This document shows positions 55,621 to 64,000 of a stretch of 64,000 nt of DNA, piece by piece. The DNA comes from Moraxella sp. FZFQ2102 (GTDB lineage: Bacteria; Pseudomonadota; Gammaproteobacteria; Pseudomonadales; Moraxellaceae), in NCBI RefSeq assembly GCF_024137865.1, contig NZ_CP099960.1, forward strand, positions 2,108,001-2,172,000, given 5' to 3'. Position 1 is the first letter of the stretch; each line of letters opens with the position of its first letter. The notes beneath the pieces were generated by a model. The model saw nothing but the letters and a program-made list of their open reading frames with translations. It was not told the DNA's origin and made no database searches. The position numbers were made by a program, and so were the translations under genes.

Positions 55621-55737
55621 GTTTTTTGAGCAAATGTAAAATTTGGTTATCATATTGAAAATTTGCCAAAATAGCCATCAATCAGTCTACAAAATATGCT
55701 ATCATAACCTTTTTAATTGAATGAATATCAAGCAATT

Positions 55738-56715
55738 ATGACAGATACAGCCCCTGTGATGACGGATTTTATCCAAGATGGTATCAATGCCATCCGCACC
55801 GAACAAAAAGCTCTGGATTTATTGATTGGCGAGCTAGATGAGCGATTTACCCAGGCTTGTCAATCGATTTTGGCTTGCTCAGGCCGTGTGGTGGTGACGG
55901 GTATGGGTAAATCTGGTCATATTGGGCGTAAGATTGCAGCGACCTTTGCATCGACTGGAACGCCGGCGTTTTTTATGCATCCGGGTGAAGCAGGGCATGG
56001 CGATTTGGGAATGCTGGTCAAAGGCGATGTGCTGATCGCGATCTCCAACTCTGGCGAGTCTGATGAGATTCGGATGCTATTACCTGTGGTCAAACAGCTT
56101 GGTATTCCGCTCATCAGCATCAGCCGTGATAAGCGTGGCGTATTGCCAAAGTCGGCGGATATCGCTTTGACACTGGGTCGCTCCGAAGAAGCATGTCCAC
56201 TTGGGCTTGCACCGACATCATCGACAACAGCGACTTTGGCGCTCGGCGATGCTTTGGCGGTAGCGCTATTGCACGCTCGTGGCTTTACCAGTAATGATTT
56301 TGCCTTGTCGCATCCTGCGGGTGCATTGGGGCGTAAGTTATTGACTCGTGTCCAAGATGTGATGCATACGGATAATTTGCCAATCATCAAAGAGTCGGCA
56401 AGTTTAAATGACACTTTGCTTGTGATGACAGGCGGTCGCCTAGGTCTTGCGGTCGTAGTTGACGATGCTGATAAGGTGGTAGGGATTTTCACCGATGGGG
56501 ATTTACGCCGTAAGCTTGCACAAAATACTGATTTATCTATTCAAATTGGTGAGCTAATGACCAAAACGCCAAAAAGTACCACAAGCCAAATGCGTGCTTC
56601 CGATGCGCTGACTGTGATGAATGAAAATGCCATCAGCCAATTGTTAGTGCTTGATGATCAGCATTTGGCAGGGGTAATCAGCATTCACGATGTGCTAAAA
56701 GCAGGTGTTAGCTAG
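55738..56715 (+). CDS. kdsD: D-arabinose-5-phosphate isomerase KdsD
   Basis: 325-residue isomerase making arabinose-5-phosphate for KDO in LPS. An N-terminal SIS domain (VVVTGMGKSGHIGRKIAATFASTGTPAFFMHPGEA, SNSGESDEI) precedes two CBS domains (RVQDVMHTDNLPII, VGIFTDGDLRRKLAQ, ISIHDVLKAG). A TTG at 55717 is in frame but ATG 55738 fits the family. A TGC-extended -10 (TATCAT near 55698) lies upstream. First gene of kdsD-kdsC-lptC-lptA-lptB. Confidence 0.95.
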   Translation: MTDTAPVMTDFIQDGINAIRTEQKALDLLIGELDERFTQACQSILACSGRVVVTGMGKSGHIGRKIAATFASTGTPAFFMHPGEAGHGDLGMLVKGDVLIAISNSGESDEIRMLLPVVKQLGIPLISISRDKRGVLPKSADIALTLGRSEEACPLGLAPTSSTTATLALGDALAVALLHARGFTSNDFALSHPAGALGRKLLTRVQDVMHTDNLPIIKESASLNDTLLVMTGGRLGLAVVVDDADKVVGIFTDGDLRRKLAQNTDLSIQIGELMTKTPKSTTSQMRASDALTVMNENAISQLLVLDDQHLAGVISIHDVLKAGVS

Positions 56716-56723
56716 GATTTGTC

Positions 56724-57248
56724 ATGAACGAAGTTATTTTACAAAAAGCCAAAAATATCAAGCTGTTTGCTATGGATGTCGATGGCATCTTATCTGATGG
56801 CAAGATCATTTATAACTCCTATGATGTCGAGACTAAGGCATTTTATGTGCAAGATGGTGTGGGACTAAAGGCTCTGCAAGATTTTGGCATTGAGCTTGCC
56901 ATCATCACGGGGCGCACATCACCGATGGTGGAACGCCGTGCGCGCGAATTGGGCATCAAGCACCTAATCCAAGGACGCGATGATAAATTCACGGCATTAT
57001 CAAGCTTGGCTGATGAATTAAACCTAGACTTAAGCGAATGTGCTTATATGGGTGATGATCTGCCTGATTTAAAAGCGGTGCGTGAAGCAGGTTTGGGCTT
57101 TAGTGTACCAAATGGCTGTGCTGAGACGCAAGCGGTGGCGGATTTTGTCACTACCAAGGCAGGTGGCAATGGCGCGGTGCGTGAAGCGTGTGAACTGATT
57201 TTGCACGCACAAGGTCATTACGATGCCTTTATCGCCAAATTTCAATAA
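56724..57248 (+). CDS. kdsC: KDO 8-phosphate phosphatase KdsC
   Basis: HAD-superfamily phosphatase of 174 residues. Catalytic DxD in LFAMDVDGILSDG, then ELAIITGRTSPMVERRA and AYMGDDLPDLKAVREAG. Removes phosphate from KDO-8-P before LPS assembly. AGGATTT precedes the ATG; eight bases after kdsD. Confidence 0.95.
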   Translation: MNEVILQKAKNIKLFAMDVDGILSDGKIIYNSYDVETKAFYVQDGVGLKALQDFGIELAIITGRTSPMVERRARELGIKHLIQGRDDKFTALSSLADELNLDLSECAYMGDDLPDLKAVREAGLGFSVPNGCAETQAVADFVTTKAGGNGAVREACELILHAQGHYDAFIAKFQ

Positions 57249-57257
57249 GGATGCGCG

Positions 57258-57836
57258 ATGAATTTTCGCATTTTAAGCGTACTTGGTATCATGGCGTTGG
57301 CGGTCGCAGCGTGGTTTTATTATCAAGAAGACAGCGAGATCAAGCCTGCCTTGCCTGAAGTGACGGCGACTAATAATTATGAAGTCACTGGTATCCAAGC
57401 GGTGCAGACCAATCCTGAAACTGGCGAAACCGAATATACCCTGACCGCTGATTCTTTGGTACAAAATGCCCAAGGTGAAGATGAGATGGTGGGCGCGACC
57501 ATCAATTGGCAACCACCACAGGGTGAGAATTACACTCTGACCGCTGAGCGAGCGACTTTTGATCAGCAGACAGGTGCGCTAAATCTTAAGAATGGCTTTA
57601 AAATGGTGCGTGCAGCGACAGCGGACAAACCTGAAATGGTGATTGTTGGCAATAGCTTAGCAGGCAATACGCGTGATCGTAAGCTTAATAGCCAAGAGTC
57701 ATTGACCGTCACTCAAGGTACAGACAGCTTTAAGGCACAAGGGTTTACCGCTGATTTAAATACGGGCGATTATGAATTTCATAAGATCGATGTGCTGTTC
57801 AATGCACCAAAGCGCCAAGACAAACCATTATTCTAA
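57258..57836 (+). CDS. lptC: LPS export protein LptC
   Basis: Bitopic inner-membrane protein of 192 residues with one N-terminal helix (RILSVLGIMALAVAAWFYY) and a periplasmic beta-jellyroll of the OstA family. It passes LPS from LptBFG to LptA. AAGGA seven bases upstream. Ten bases after kdsC and 34 bp before the lptA ATG. Confidence 0.9.
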   Translation: MNFRILSVLGIMALAVAAWFYYQEDSEIKPALPEVTATNNYEVTGIQAVQTNPETGETEYTLTADSLVQNAQGEDEMVGATINWQPPQGENYTLTAERATFDQQTGALNLKNGFKMVRAATADKPEMVIVGNSLAGNTRDRKLNSQESLTVTQGTDSFKAQGFTADLNTGDYEFHKIDVLFNAPKRQDKPLF

Positions 57837-57870
57837 CTGATTGATTTTTTATACAATTTTAAGGTTTAAT

Positions 57871-58398
57871 ATGCATATCAAACCACTGATTGCCAAGTTT
57901 AGCTTTTTGACTGCGTTGGCGGTTGCGCCGATGATTGCCAGTGCATTGCCATCAGATGCCAATCAGCCAATCCGTCTATTGGCTGACCGTGCTACTTATA
58001 GCGAGCGCACAGGTGTGACCACTTATTCGGGCAATGTCACCATCGAGCAAGGCACGCTAAAGATTGCTGCTGATAATTTGACAGTAAATCTTAACACTCG
58101 CAATCGCAGTATCAACTCTGCGGTGGCGACAGGTCGTCCTGCGACGATGCAGCAGATCATCACTCAAGAAAAAGGCTTGGCAAAAGGTCAGGCCAGTCGC
58201 ATCGACTATGATGCGGTATCAGGCATCGTGACATTGACAGGTAATGCTAAGCTGACCCAAGCAGGTTCGAGCTTTTCGGGCAATGTCATTCGCTATAGCC
58301 TAAAAGATGGGGATGTCGAAGCCAATGGTGGTCAAGGTCGCCGTGTGGAACTGATATTCCCACCAAATTCTGATACCAATCAGCGCGGTATTCGCTAA
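57871..58398 (+). CDS. lptA: LPS transport periplasmic protein LptA
   Basis: 175 residues. A signal peptide ends near MIASALPSDA; the OstA-type jellyroll begins IRLLADRATYSERTGVTTYSGNVTIEQGTLKIAADNL. Builds the periplasmic bridge carrying LPS to the outer membrane. AAGG seven bases upstream decides ATG 57871 over an upstream codon. Confidence 0.93.
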   Translation: MHIKPLIAKFSFLTALAVAPMIASALPSDANQPIRLLADRATYSERTGVTTYSGNVTIEQGTLKIAADNLTVNLNTRNRSINSAVATGRPATMQQIITQEKGLAKGQASRIDYDAVSGIVTLTGNAKLTQAGSSFSGNVIRYSLKDGDVEANGGQGRRVELIFPPNSDTNQRGIR

Positions 58399-58413
58399 TC
58401 ATCGGGGTGTGAT

Positions 58414-59139
58414 GTGACGACCTTGAGTATGCGACATCTTGGCAAGCGCTATGGTCAGCGTTGGGTGGTCAAAGATGTGTCGTTCGAGATTGAGCAGGGG
58501 CAAGTGGTCGGGATTCTAGGGCCAAATGGTGCTGGTAAGACCACAAGCTTTTATATGGTCATTGGTCTTGTGCCGATGGATCGCGGTCAGGTGCTGTTTG
58601 GTGATACTGATATTTCCAAAAAGGCCATGCACGAGCGTGCAGCGCAAGGTATTGGCTATTTGCCGCAGGAAGCATCGATTTTTCGTAAATTGACCATCGA
58701 ACAAAACATCATGGCGATTCTGCAGACGCGCAAGGATTTGGATAAAGCTGCGCAGACTGCCGAGCTTGAAAAGCTAATGGCGGAATTTCACCTTAAGCAT
58801 GTGCGTCATTCATTGGGTATGAGCGTGTCGGGCGGTGAGCGCCGTCGCTGTGAGATTGCCCGCTGCTTAGCGTCAAATCCGAAATTTATTTTGCTGGATG
58901 AGCCCTTTGCTGGCGTTGATCCGATCTCGGTCGGTGATATCATGCAGGTGATTGAAGCCTTGCGCGCGCGTGGCATAGGTGTGCTGATTACCGATCATAA
59001 TGTACGAGAGACTTTATCTATTTGCCAAAAGGCGTATATCGTCTCAGAAGGTACGATCATTGCTGAAGGCAGCAGTGATGAGATCTTAAGCAATGAGCTG
59101 GTGCGTAAGGTGTATTTGGGTAAGGATTTTGTGGTTTAA
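58414..59139 (+). CDS. lptB: LPS export ABC transporter ATPase LptB
   Basis: Cytosolic ATPase of 241 residues powering LPS extraction with LptF and LptG. Walker [16 protein letters not shown], signature [16 protein letters not shown], Walker [16 protein letters not shown] and the switch His in [10 protein letters not shown]. The start is GTG with GGGG upstream; an ATG five codons later is an alternative. rpoN, which often follows, is absent; a terminator closes the operon. Confidence 0.95.
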   Translation: MTTLSMRHLGKRYGQRWVVKDVSFEIEQGQVVGILGPNGAGKTTSFYMVIGLVPMDRGQVLFGDTDISKKAMHERAAQGIGYLPQEASIFRKLTIEQNIMAILQTRKDLDKAAQTAELEKLMAEFHLKHVRHSLGMSVSGGERRRCEIARCLASNPKFILLDEPFAGVDPISVGDIMQVIEALRARGIGVLITDHNVRETLSICQKAYIVSEGTIIAEGSSDEILSNELVRKVYLGKDFVV

Positions 59140-59214
59140 GTATTGAAAAATATAGTCAAACTGTTTGTTGTGTATTAATAAACCCATCACAAAAATTCAA
59201 AACACCCGCCCAAT

Positions 59215-59252
59215 AAAAATCCCCAAAGTTTTTCACTTCGGGGATTTTTTTT
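59215..59252. terminator. Bidirectional terminator between lptB and pckG
   Basis: AAAAATCCCC and GGGGATTTTT pair, with AAGT/ACTT inside, flanked by A and T runs. The gap is shared by the convergent operons. Confidence 0.9.
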
Positions 59253-59262
59253 AGTTCATCGA

Positions 59263-61095
59263 TTATGATGCTTGGACATCAGCCATTAGCTTGGCATTGT
59301 GTGCTTTTAGTGCTTGTGGCATACGCTCGCCCAGTTTTTCGAACAGCTCAGCATGGCTTTCTAGCTCTTTGATCCACTGATCTTTGTCTTGGCTGGTTAC
59401 CAAATCAAATTGTGCTTTGCTGAAATCTGATTGATCCCAGTTGATGTCTTCATAAGTTGGTACTAGACCAATTGGGGTTTGTACTGCGTTTGCTTTACCT
59501 TCACAGCGTTCGATGATCCACTGTAGCACACGCATATTTTGACCAAAGCCTGGCCATACGAAGTCGCCATTTTCATCACGGCGGAACCAGTTTACTTTGA
59601 ACATTTTTGGTAGGCTGTTGCCAGCGGCTGCGGCTTTGGCGCCGATGCTTTCACCCATTTCTAGCCAATGGTTGAAGTAGTCTGCCATGTTGTAGCCTGC
59701 AAATGGCAGCATTGCAAATGGGTCGCGGCGGACGACACCTTGCGCACCAGTGGCAGCAGCAGTAGTCTCAGAACCCATGGTTGCTGCTTTATATACGCCA
59801 TCCACCCAGTCAAAGGCTTCAGAAACTAATGGCACAGTATCAGCACGGCGACCGCCGAAGATAAATGCAGAGATTGGCACGCCTTCAGGATTTTCCCATT
59901 GTGGGTCGATCGATGGGCATTGTGCAGCAGCAACGGTAAAGCGAGCATTGGCATGTGCAGCGCGCTCTTCGCCTGTGTGTGGCTCGCGTTTCCAGTTGGT
60001 TAGGTTTGCTGGGACTTCTTTGGTTTTGCCTTCCCACCAGACTTCGCCATCTTCGGTCACGGCGACATTGGTGTAGATAACATCAGAAACCAGCGTACTC
60101 ATGCAGTTTGAGTTGGTCTTGGTGTTCGTGCCTGGTGCAACACCAAAGAAGCCTGCTTCTGGGTTGATGGCGTATAGCTTACCGTCTGCTGATGGCTTGA
60201 TCCATGCGATGTCATCACCGACCGTTTCAACTTTCCAGCCTTCATAGCCTGCTGGCGGGATAAGCATGGCAAAGTTAGTCTTACCACACGCTGATGGGAA
60301 TGCGGCAGCGATGTAGTGTTTTTTGCCTTCTGGGTTGGTCACGCCTAGGATTAGCATATGCTCAGCAAGCCAACCTTGCTCACGACCCATGGCTGATGCG
60401 ATGCGCAGGGCTAGGCATTTTTTGCCAAGCAGGGCATTGCCGCCGTAGCCTGAACCATATGACCAAATTTCACGAGTTTCTGGATAATGGACAATGTATT
60501 TATCATCATTACAAGGCCATGCAACATCTTGCTCACCTTCTGCCAATGGCTTACCAACTGAATGTACACAAGGTACAAATTCACCATCTGTACCCAGTAC
60601 ATCATAGACTGCCTTGCCCATGCGCGCCATCTTGCGCATACTGACAACGACATAAGGCGAGTCGGTGATTTCGATACCGATGTGGGCAATGTGGCTGCCT
60701 AGTGGACCCATGCTAAATGGCACGACATACATGGTACGACCAACCATACAGCCGTCGAATAGACCGTTTAGCTTAGCACGCATTACTGCTGGATCTTCCC
60801 AGTTGTTGGTTGCGCCTGCATCTTCTTTATTGGCTGAGCAGATAAAGGTGCGATCTTCAACACGAGCAACATCTGATGGATCAGAAAATGCCAAATAAGA
60901 ATTTGGGTGCTTTTCTTCGTTCAGCTTGATCATGGTGCCACCTGCGATCATTAAATCGATCAGGCGTTGGTTTTCTTCTTCTGAACCATCGCACCACTCG
61001 ATATGAGCAGGTTTGGTTAATGCGGCGATTTGGGCAACCCAATCAATCAGGGCTTGGTGACGGACAAATTCTGGTGCAGTAATTGTTGCAGTCAT
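59263..61095 (-). CDS. pckG: Phosphoenolpyruvate carboxykinase (GTP)
   Basis: Cytosolic gluconeogenic enzyme of 610 residues converting oxaloacetate and GTP to PEP. The P-loop is [18 protein letters not shown] with the reactive Cys; others are [32 protein letters not shown] and [26 protein letters not shown] (guanine-binding). GTP type, unlike the ATP enzyme of E. coli. Monocistronic. Three TCGGC(A/G)CTG repeats lie within 100 bp upstream of its ATG. Confidence 0.97.
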   Translation of the reverse strand: MTATITAPEFVRHQALIDWVAQIAALTKPAHIEWCDGSEEENQRLIDLMIAGGTMIKLNEEKHPNSYLAFSDPSDVARVEDRTFICSANKEDAGATNNWEDPAVMRAKLNGLFDGCMVGRTMYVVPFSMGPLGSHIAHIGIEITDSPYVVVSMRKMARMGKAVYDVLGTDGEFVPCVHSVGKPLAEGEQDVAWPCNDDKYIVHYPETREIWSYGSGYGGNALLGKKCLALRIASAMGREQGWLAEHMLILGVTNPEGKKHYIAAAFPSACGKTNFAMLIPPAGYEGWKVETVGDDIAWIKPSADGKLYAINPEAGFFGVAPGTNTKTNSNCMSTLVSDVIYTNVAVTEDGEVWWEGKTKEVPANLTNWKREPHTGEERAAHANARFTVAAAQCPSIDPQWENPEGVPISAFIFGGRRADTVPLVSEAFDWVDGVYKAATMGSETTAAATGAQGVVRRDPFAMLPFAGYNMADYFNHWLEMGESIGAKAAAAGNSLPKMFKVNWFRRDENGDFVWPGFGQNMRVLQWIIERCEGKANAVQTPIGLVPTYEDINWDQSDFSKAQFDLVTSQDKDQWIKELESHAELFEKLGERMPQALKAHNAKLMADVQAS

Positions 61096-61133
61096 GATGA
61101 AGTCTCGGTTTTAATTATGAAACGCTCAATGTG

Positions 61134-61186
61134 TCGGCGCTGCCAAATCACATCGGCACTGTGTGGCATGATTCGTTTCGGCACTG
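61134..61186. repeat. Three direct repeats TCGGCRCTG upstream of pckG
   Basis: TCGGCGCTG 61134-61142, TCGGCACTG 61153-61161 and TCGGCACTG 61178-61186. The 61096-61570 gap contains these, a 9-bp tandem repeat at 61451 and AT-rich sequence; no other gene is supported there. They may be operator sites for pckG. Confidence 0.5.
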
Positions 61187-61450
61187 CCGATATGTAACAA
61201 AAAATACCAAGTTTTTAGAAAGTGATATTAAACCACAAAATGCTGCAAATAGTAAGATTTATTCAATATAAAAATGTAGCCATCATTATAATAAATTAAT
61301 AAATAAAAACAATAACATATAATTTTGCATTTGAGAAGATTTGTCATTGACTTGCCATGATGGTTGTTTGATTTTTGTAAGTGGAATGATTGTGGCGATT
61401 ATGGGTTGGCGTATGTATAAATCAGCTGTAAAAACCTCAAATCATCATCT

Positions 61451-61480
61451 TGTACAAGATGTACAAGATGTACAAGATGT
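61451..61480. repeat. 9-bp tandem repeat (TGTACAAGA, three copies)
   Basis: TGTACAAGA is repeated three times head to tail (61451-61477) plus a partial fourth copy. Copy number could vary between strains. Confidence 0.85.
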
Positions 61481-61625
61481 AAAAACCCAGCAGAAAAAAT
61501 AGCGTGTTTTGATTTGAATTTACAATACTTTTTGAAACTTAAAATCATGATATAAAAAATGCACCCATCATGAACCGACCCCCAAATCTTAGACAAAGTT
61601 AAGATTAAGGACTAGGTTTAAATTA

Positions 61626-62339
61626 GGGGCTGTACTAGATTAGCAATAATGCTATACTAGTTTTATGAAGATAACCCGTTGTAAATTAAGTAAAAAAGTT
61701 CAAGTTAAACTGCTTGAATTTTTTGTGCTTGAAGTCACCGCAAGATCAGCTGCTGATTTGTTAGAGATACATCATAATTCAGCTGCTTTGTTTTATCATA
61801 AAATTCGCTTGGTGATTGAATATCGCTTAAACCTTGAAGCTTGTGAATTATTTGACGGTGAAGTAGAATTGGATGAAAGCTATTTCGGTGGCATTCGTAA
61901 AGGCAAGCGTGGACGGGGTGCTGCTGGCAAAGTTGCCGTATTTGGTCTTTTAAAACGCAATGGTAAGGTTTATACTGCCTGTGTTAAAGATACCAAAGCT
62001 AAGACATTAATGCCTATTATTGCCAGTAAAATCAAACCTGATAGCGTGGTTTATACAGATAGCTATTGAAGTTATAATGCTTTAGATGTGAGTGATTTTA
62101 AACACTTTAGAATTAATCATTCCAAAGAATTTGCAAACAATCATAATCATATTAACGGCATTGAAAACTTTTGGTCGCAATCCAAACGCATTCTAAGAAA
62201 ATATAACGGTATTGACAAAAAGCATTTTCATTTATTTATCAAAGAATGCGAGTTTAGATTTAACTATGGCACACCATCCAATCAATTAAGATTGTTAAGA
62301 AAATGGTGTGGGGTTTAGGGATTTATCTAGTACAGCCCC
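61626..62339 (+). mobile_element. IS1595-family (IS1016-like) element nested in the IS3 element
   Basis: 714 bp with inverted repeats GGGGCTGTACTAGAT at both ends and an exact 8-bp target duplication TTAAATTA (61618-61625 and 62340-62347). The right copy of the duplication contains the orfB stop codon, so orfB keeps its stop. Its transposase gene has a stop codon. Confidence 0.92.
61665..62318 (+). pseudogene. IS1016-like transposase, broken by an in-frame TGA
   Basis: ISXO2-type transposase frame of about 217 codons: LDESYFGGIRKGKRGRGAAGK holds the first acidic DDE residues, VVYTDSY the next, and HINGIENFWSQSKRILRKYNGI the last region. The codon after TDSY is TGA at 62067-62069 in the same frame as the rest; a CGA Arg there would restore the protein. 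Either truncated or readthrough; likely inactive in itself. Confidence 0.85.
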
Positions 62340-62344
62340 TTAAA

Positions 62345-63247
62345 TTAAGTGGTTTGATCAAGGACTAAGCGCCTGTATTTTACAGGACTTAGTCCTTTTA
62401 GTTTACTCTTTATTCTATCATGATTGTAGTAATGGATGTACTCATCAATCGCTTGTTTAAGCTCATCAATGGAGGTAAATCTTCTTTGATGTTTGTCATG
62501 AAAGAAGATTTCTTCTTTTAATGTGCCAAAGAAGCTTTCTATCACCGCATTATCCAAGCAATTACCCTTTCTTGACATACTTTGAATGATGTTGTTGTCT
62601 TTTAAGGTTTGTTGATAATTTTGCATTTGGTAGTGCCAGCCTTGATCTGAATGCAGAATCAATTGTGGTTTGCTGCTATCGTTGCCAGCATTATCATCTG
62701 CTTGCAGTCGCTTTAGTGCCTGATCAAGCATCTTGGCAACCAAGCCATAATTTGGGCTACTGTGCATCTGATAGCTAACAATTTCTCCATTAAACAAATC
62801 CATGATGGGAGACAAGTAAAGCTTTTTGACATTACCTTGTTTATCCAACACTTTAAACTCAGTGACATCAGTCGCCCATTTTTGGTTGGGTCGATCTGCT
62901 TTAAAATCACGCTTGAGTACATTATCAGCGATTTTACCCACCTTACCCTGATAAGCACTAAATCTGCGTTTAGAGCGAATCCGTGCTTTCAGTCCCATTT
63001 GGCTCATCAGTCGCCACACTTTTTTATGATTGATGACAAAGCCTAACTGTTTTAAGGCAAGGGTGATTCTGCGATACCCATACCTGCCTTGATGGGTGTG
63101 ATATATCTTTTTGATTGCATCTTTGATGTCTTGATGTTTATCCTTTTGCTTGAATTGCTTTAAGTGATAATAAAAGGTTGCTTTGGCAACACCAAGATAA
63201 GTCAGTAATTGTTTTAATGGATAAATCTGCCTTAGCTCGTCAATCAC
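62345..63247 (-). CDS. IS3-family transposase OrfB (rve integrase core)
   Basis: 300 residues, DDE catalytic domain: HTH_21 region YHTHQGRYGYRRITLALKQLGF, Asp in ATDVTEFKVLDKQGN, second Asp in LILHSDQGWHYQM, Glu in NCLDNAVIESFFGTLKEEIF. It starts at GTG 63247, overlapping the orfA stop; an OrfAB fusion can form by -1 frameshifting at 63304-63310. The stop codon is inside the target duplication of the nested IS. Confidence 0.93.
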   Translation of the reverse strand: MIDELRQIYPLKQLLTYLGVAKATFYYHLKQFKQKDKHQDIKDAIKKIYHTHQGRYGYRRITLALKQLGFVINHKKVWRLMSQMGLKARIRSKRRFSAYQGKVGKIADNVLKRDFKADRPNQKWATDVTEFKVLDKQGNVKKLYLSPIMDLFNGEIVSYQMHSSPNYGLVAKMLDQALKRLQADDNAGNDSSKPQLILHSDQGWHYQMQNYQQTLKDNNIIQSMSRKGNCLDNAVIESFFGTLKEEIFFHDKHQRRFTSIDELKQAIDEYIHYYNHDRIKSKLKGLSPVKYRRLVLDQTT

Positions 63248-63768
63248 TGTGATTTTATTGATGATGATTTGCTTTTTCTTTGCTGACGCTCCAAGGCTTC
63301 TAACTTTTTTAAGATGTCATTCTCCATGCGTAAGTACTGCAGTTCAGCAATCAATTCAGCATGGGTTTTTTGCTCATCAGGTTTGGATGTTTGCTTTGCT
63401 TTGTTGGTTTTAGGCACAGATTTTCTACCTTTGGGTTTGGGAGTCAGTCCCATGATACCATGATTTTGATAGGCTTTTAACCATTGAAACAGCACACTTG
63501 GGTTGCTGATATTTAATTCAATCGCCAAAGTGCGTATGGATTTACCAGCAAGTAGTTGTAATACTGCAGTGTGTTTGAATTCTGGTGAATAACTAGCTTT
63601 GCTCTTTCTGATACGAATACCATCAATACCATGAGTTTGATAGAGTCTCACCCAGTTTTGGACAATAGAGCGTTTAATACCAAAAGAGTTGGCTGTGTTG
63701 TGGTAACTATGTCCTGTTAAATAATGATCAATGACTTCAAGTTTAAAGTCAATTGTGTATTTGGTCAT
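63244..63768 (-). CDS. IS3-family transposase OrfA (two helix-turn-helix domains)
   Basis: 174 residues with two helix-turn-helix units (LTGHSYHNTANSFGIKRSIVQNWVRLY and LLAGKSIRTLAIELNISNPSVLFQWLKAY) and a C-terminal leucine-rich coiled coil, LQYLRMENDILKKLEALERQ, as in IS150. It recognises the element ends as part of the OrfAB transposase. Confidence 0.92.
   Translation of the reverse strand: MTKYTIDFKLEVIDHYLTGHSYHNTANSFGIKRSIVQNWVRLYQTHGIDGIRIRKSKASYSPEFKHTAVLQLLAGKSIRTLAIELNISNPSVLFQWLKAYQNHGIMGLTPKPKGRKSVPKTNKAKQTSKPDEQKTHAELIAELQYLRMENDILKKLEALERQQRKSKSSSIKSQ
63304..63310 (-). other. -1 programmed frameshift site of the IS3 element
   Basis: On the minus strand the heptamer A AAA AAG lies in the orfA frame (codons for Leu-Lys-Lys). 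A -1 slip gives an open frame running through the GTG of orfB, producing the OrfAB fusion, as in IS150. Confidence 0.8.
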
Positions 63769-63845
63769 AAAAACACCCCAAAGGTTGTCTAACTTTTGGG
63801 GTGCGGTTCATCAAGAGTACATTTTTTATATTTCAGTGTAAATAA

Positions 63846-64000
63846 TTACGCTGATGCCATCAAGCTTGCGTTACCACCTGCAGCAGTGGTGTTGTAGCTT
63901 TGGCTGACTTCGTGGTACAGACGGGTGAAGTCCAGACCGTTGGTCGCATCGATCACGCGGCGAATCGCACCGTCCAAGCCTGCTAGGCGCACTTGCTCGT
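63846..64000 (-). CDS. putA: Probable PutA, C-terminal end (proline dehydrogenase/P5C dehydrogenase)
   Basis: Only the last 51 codons are present, ending TTAAGGNASLMASA then TAA. This tail, NTTAAGGNASLM, resembles the extreme C-terminus of bifunctional PutA (the P5C dehydrogenase part). The preceding LAGLDGAIRRVIDATNGLDFTRLYHEVS fits too. Putting the call at moderate certainty because so little is seen. The IS3 element lies 35 bp past the stop. Confidence 0.65.
   Translation of the reverse strand, partial: EQVRLAGLDGAIRRVIDATNGLDFTRLYHEVSQSYNTTAAGGNASLMASA

Larger units (their letters stand above)
61571..63810 (-). mobile_element. IS3-family (IS150 group) insertion sequence interrupted by an IS1016-like element
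   Basis: Terminal inverted repeats begin TGAACCG(C)ACCCC on both ends (61571 rightward, 63810 leftward) and the flanks carry a 3-bp duplication TCA (61568-61570, 63811-63813). It encodes OrfA and OrfB on the minus strand. Without the nested 722 bp it would be about 1.52 kb, normal for the group. Transposase genes appear intact; the nested element sits between the orfB stop and the right-hand repeat. Confidence 0.9.

Noticed and set aside
61451..61480. CRISPR-like repeat
   Set aside because: Units are 9 bp and directly adjacent, with no spacers and no cas genes.
61399..61596. A 65-codon minus-strand frame across the TGTACAAGA repeats
   Set aside because: It consists largely of repeat-encoded residues (HLVHLVHLVQ), lacks a ribosome site and resembles no known protein.

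Overview
This 64-kb window looks like chromosomal DNA of a gammaproteobacterium of the family Moraxellaceae (Moraxella, Faucicola or Psychrobacter type). The reasons are a moderate-GC genome with AT-rich spacers, an Hfq with a long glycine-rich tail right after miaA, a GacA-like regulator, ybaB-recR-rnd, cvpA-purF, the kdsD-kdsC-lptC-lptA-lptB cluster, and IS1016-like and IS150-like insertion sequences. The genus call is inference from gene content only. No rRNA, tRNA or CRISPR array was seen.

Layout. 1-7.9 kb: end of a glycosyltransferase gene, a Bcp peroxiredoxin, a guanine/hypoxanthine permease, a TetR-SMR efflux pair, queC, marC, and yciI-mnmC. 7.9-9.2 kb: an AT-rich insert with two unknown genes and hairpin repeats between yciI and yciB. 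9.2-18 kb: yciB, lon, an Na+/H+ antiporter, ybaB-recR-rnd and a lytic transglycosylase. 18-23 kb: a three-gene catabolic operon (aromatic-acid transporter, benzoylformate decarboxylase, aldehyde dehydrogenase). 23-27.3 kb: mfd and a HIT protein.

27.4-33.2 kb is the accessory heart of the window. It is a prophage remnant with a divergent CI-like/Cro-like switch, operators, and a truncated primase. It carries a defence-like cargo: an XRE regulator with an ImmA-type metalloprotease split by a frameshift, a C5-cytosine DNA methyltransferase, and a MORC/MutL-like GHKL ATPase fused to a PD-(D/E)XK-like nuclease. The nuclease gene sits directly downstream of the CI-like repressor gene, where temperate phages often keep superinfection-exclusion genes. 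The remnant ends abruptly against the phoX promoter, which has four PhoB half-sites at exact 11-bp spacing.

33.2-59 kb is mostly core: phoX, ftsY, ogt, pyrD, cvpA-purF, gpmI, ctpA, gacA, pbpG, uvrB, a UDG-fold glycosylase, carboxynorspermidine genes (nspC and its dehydrogenase), queD-tsaE-miaA-hfq, and the KDO/LPS-transport cluster. 59-64 kb: GTP-type PEP carboxykinase on the minus strand, then an IS3-family element (3-bp target duplication) carrying a nested IS1016-like element (8-bp duplication) whose transposase has an in-frame stop, then the 3' end of a probable putA.

Working together: recR, mfd, uvrB, ogt and the UDG-like gene serve DNA repair. queC, queD, mnmC, miaA and tsaE modify tRNA. 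kdsD/kdsC and lptCAB make and export LPS. phoX is the phosphate-starvation output. Many core promoters share an extended -10 of the form TGTGCTATAAT.
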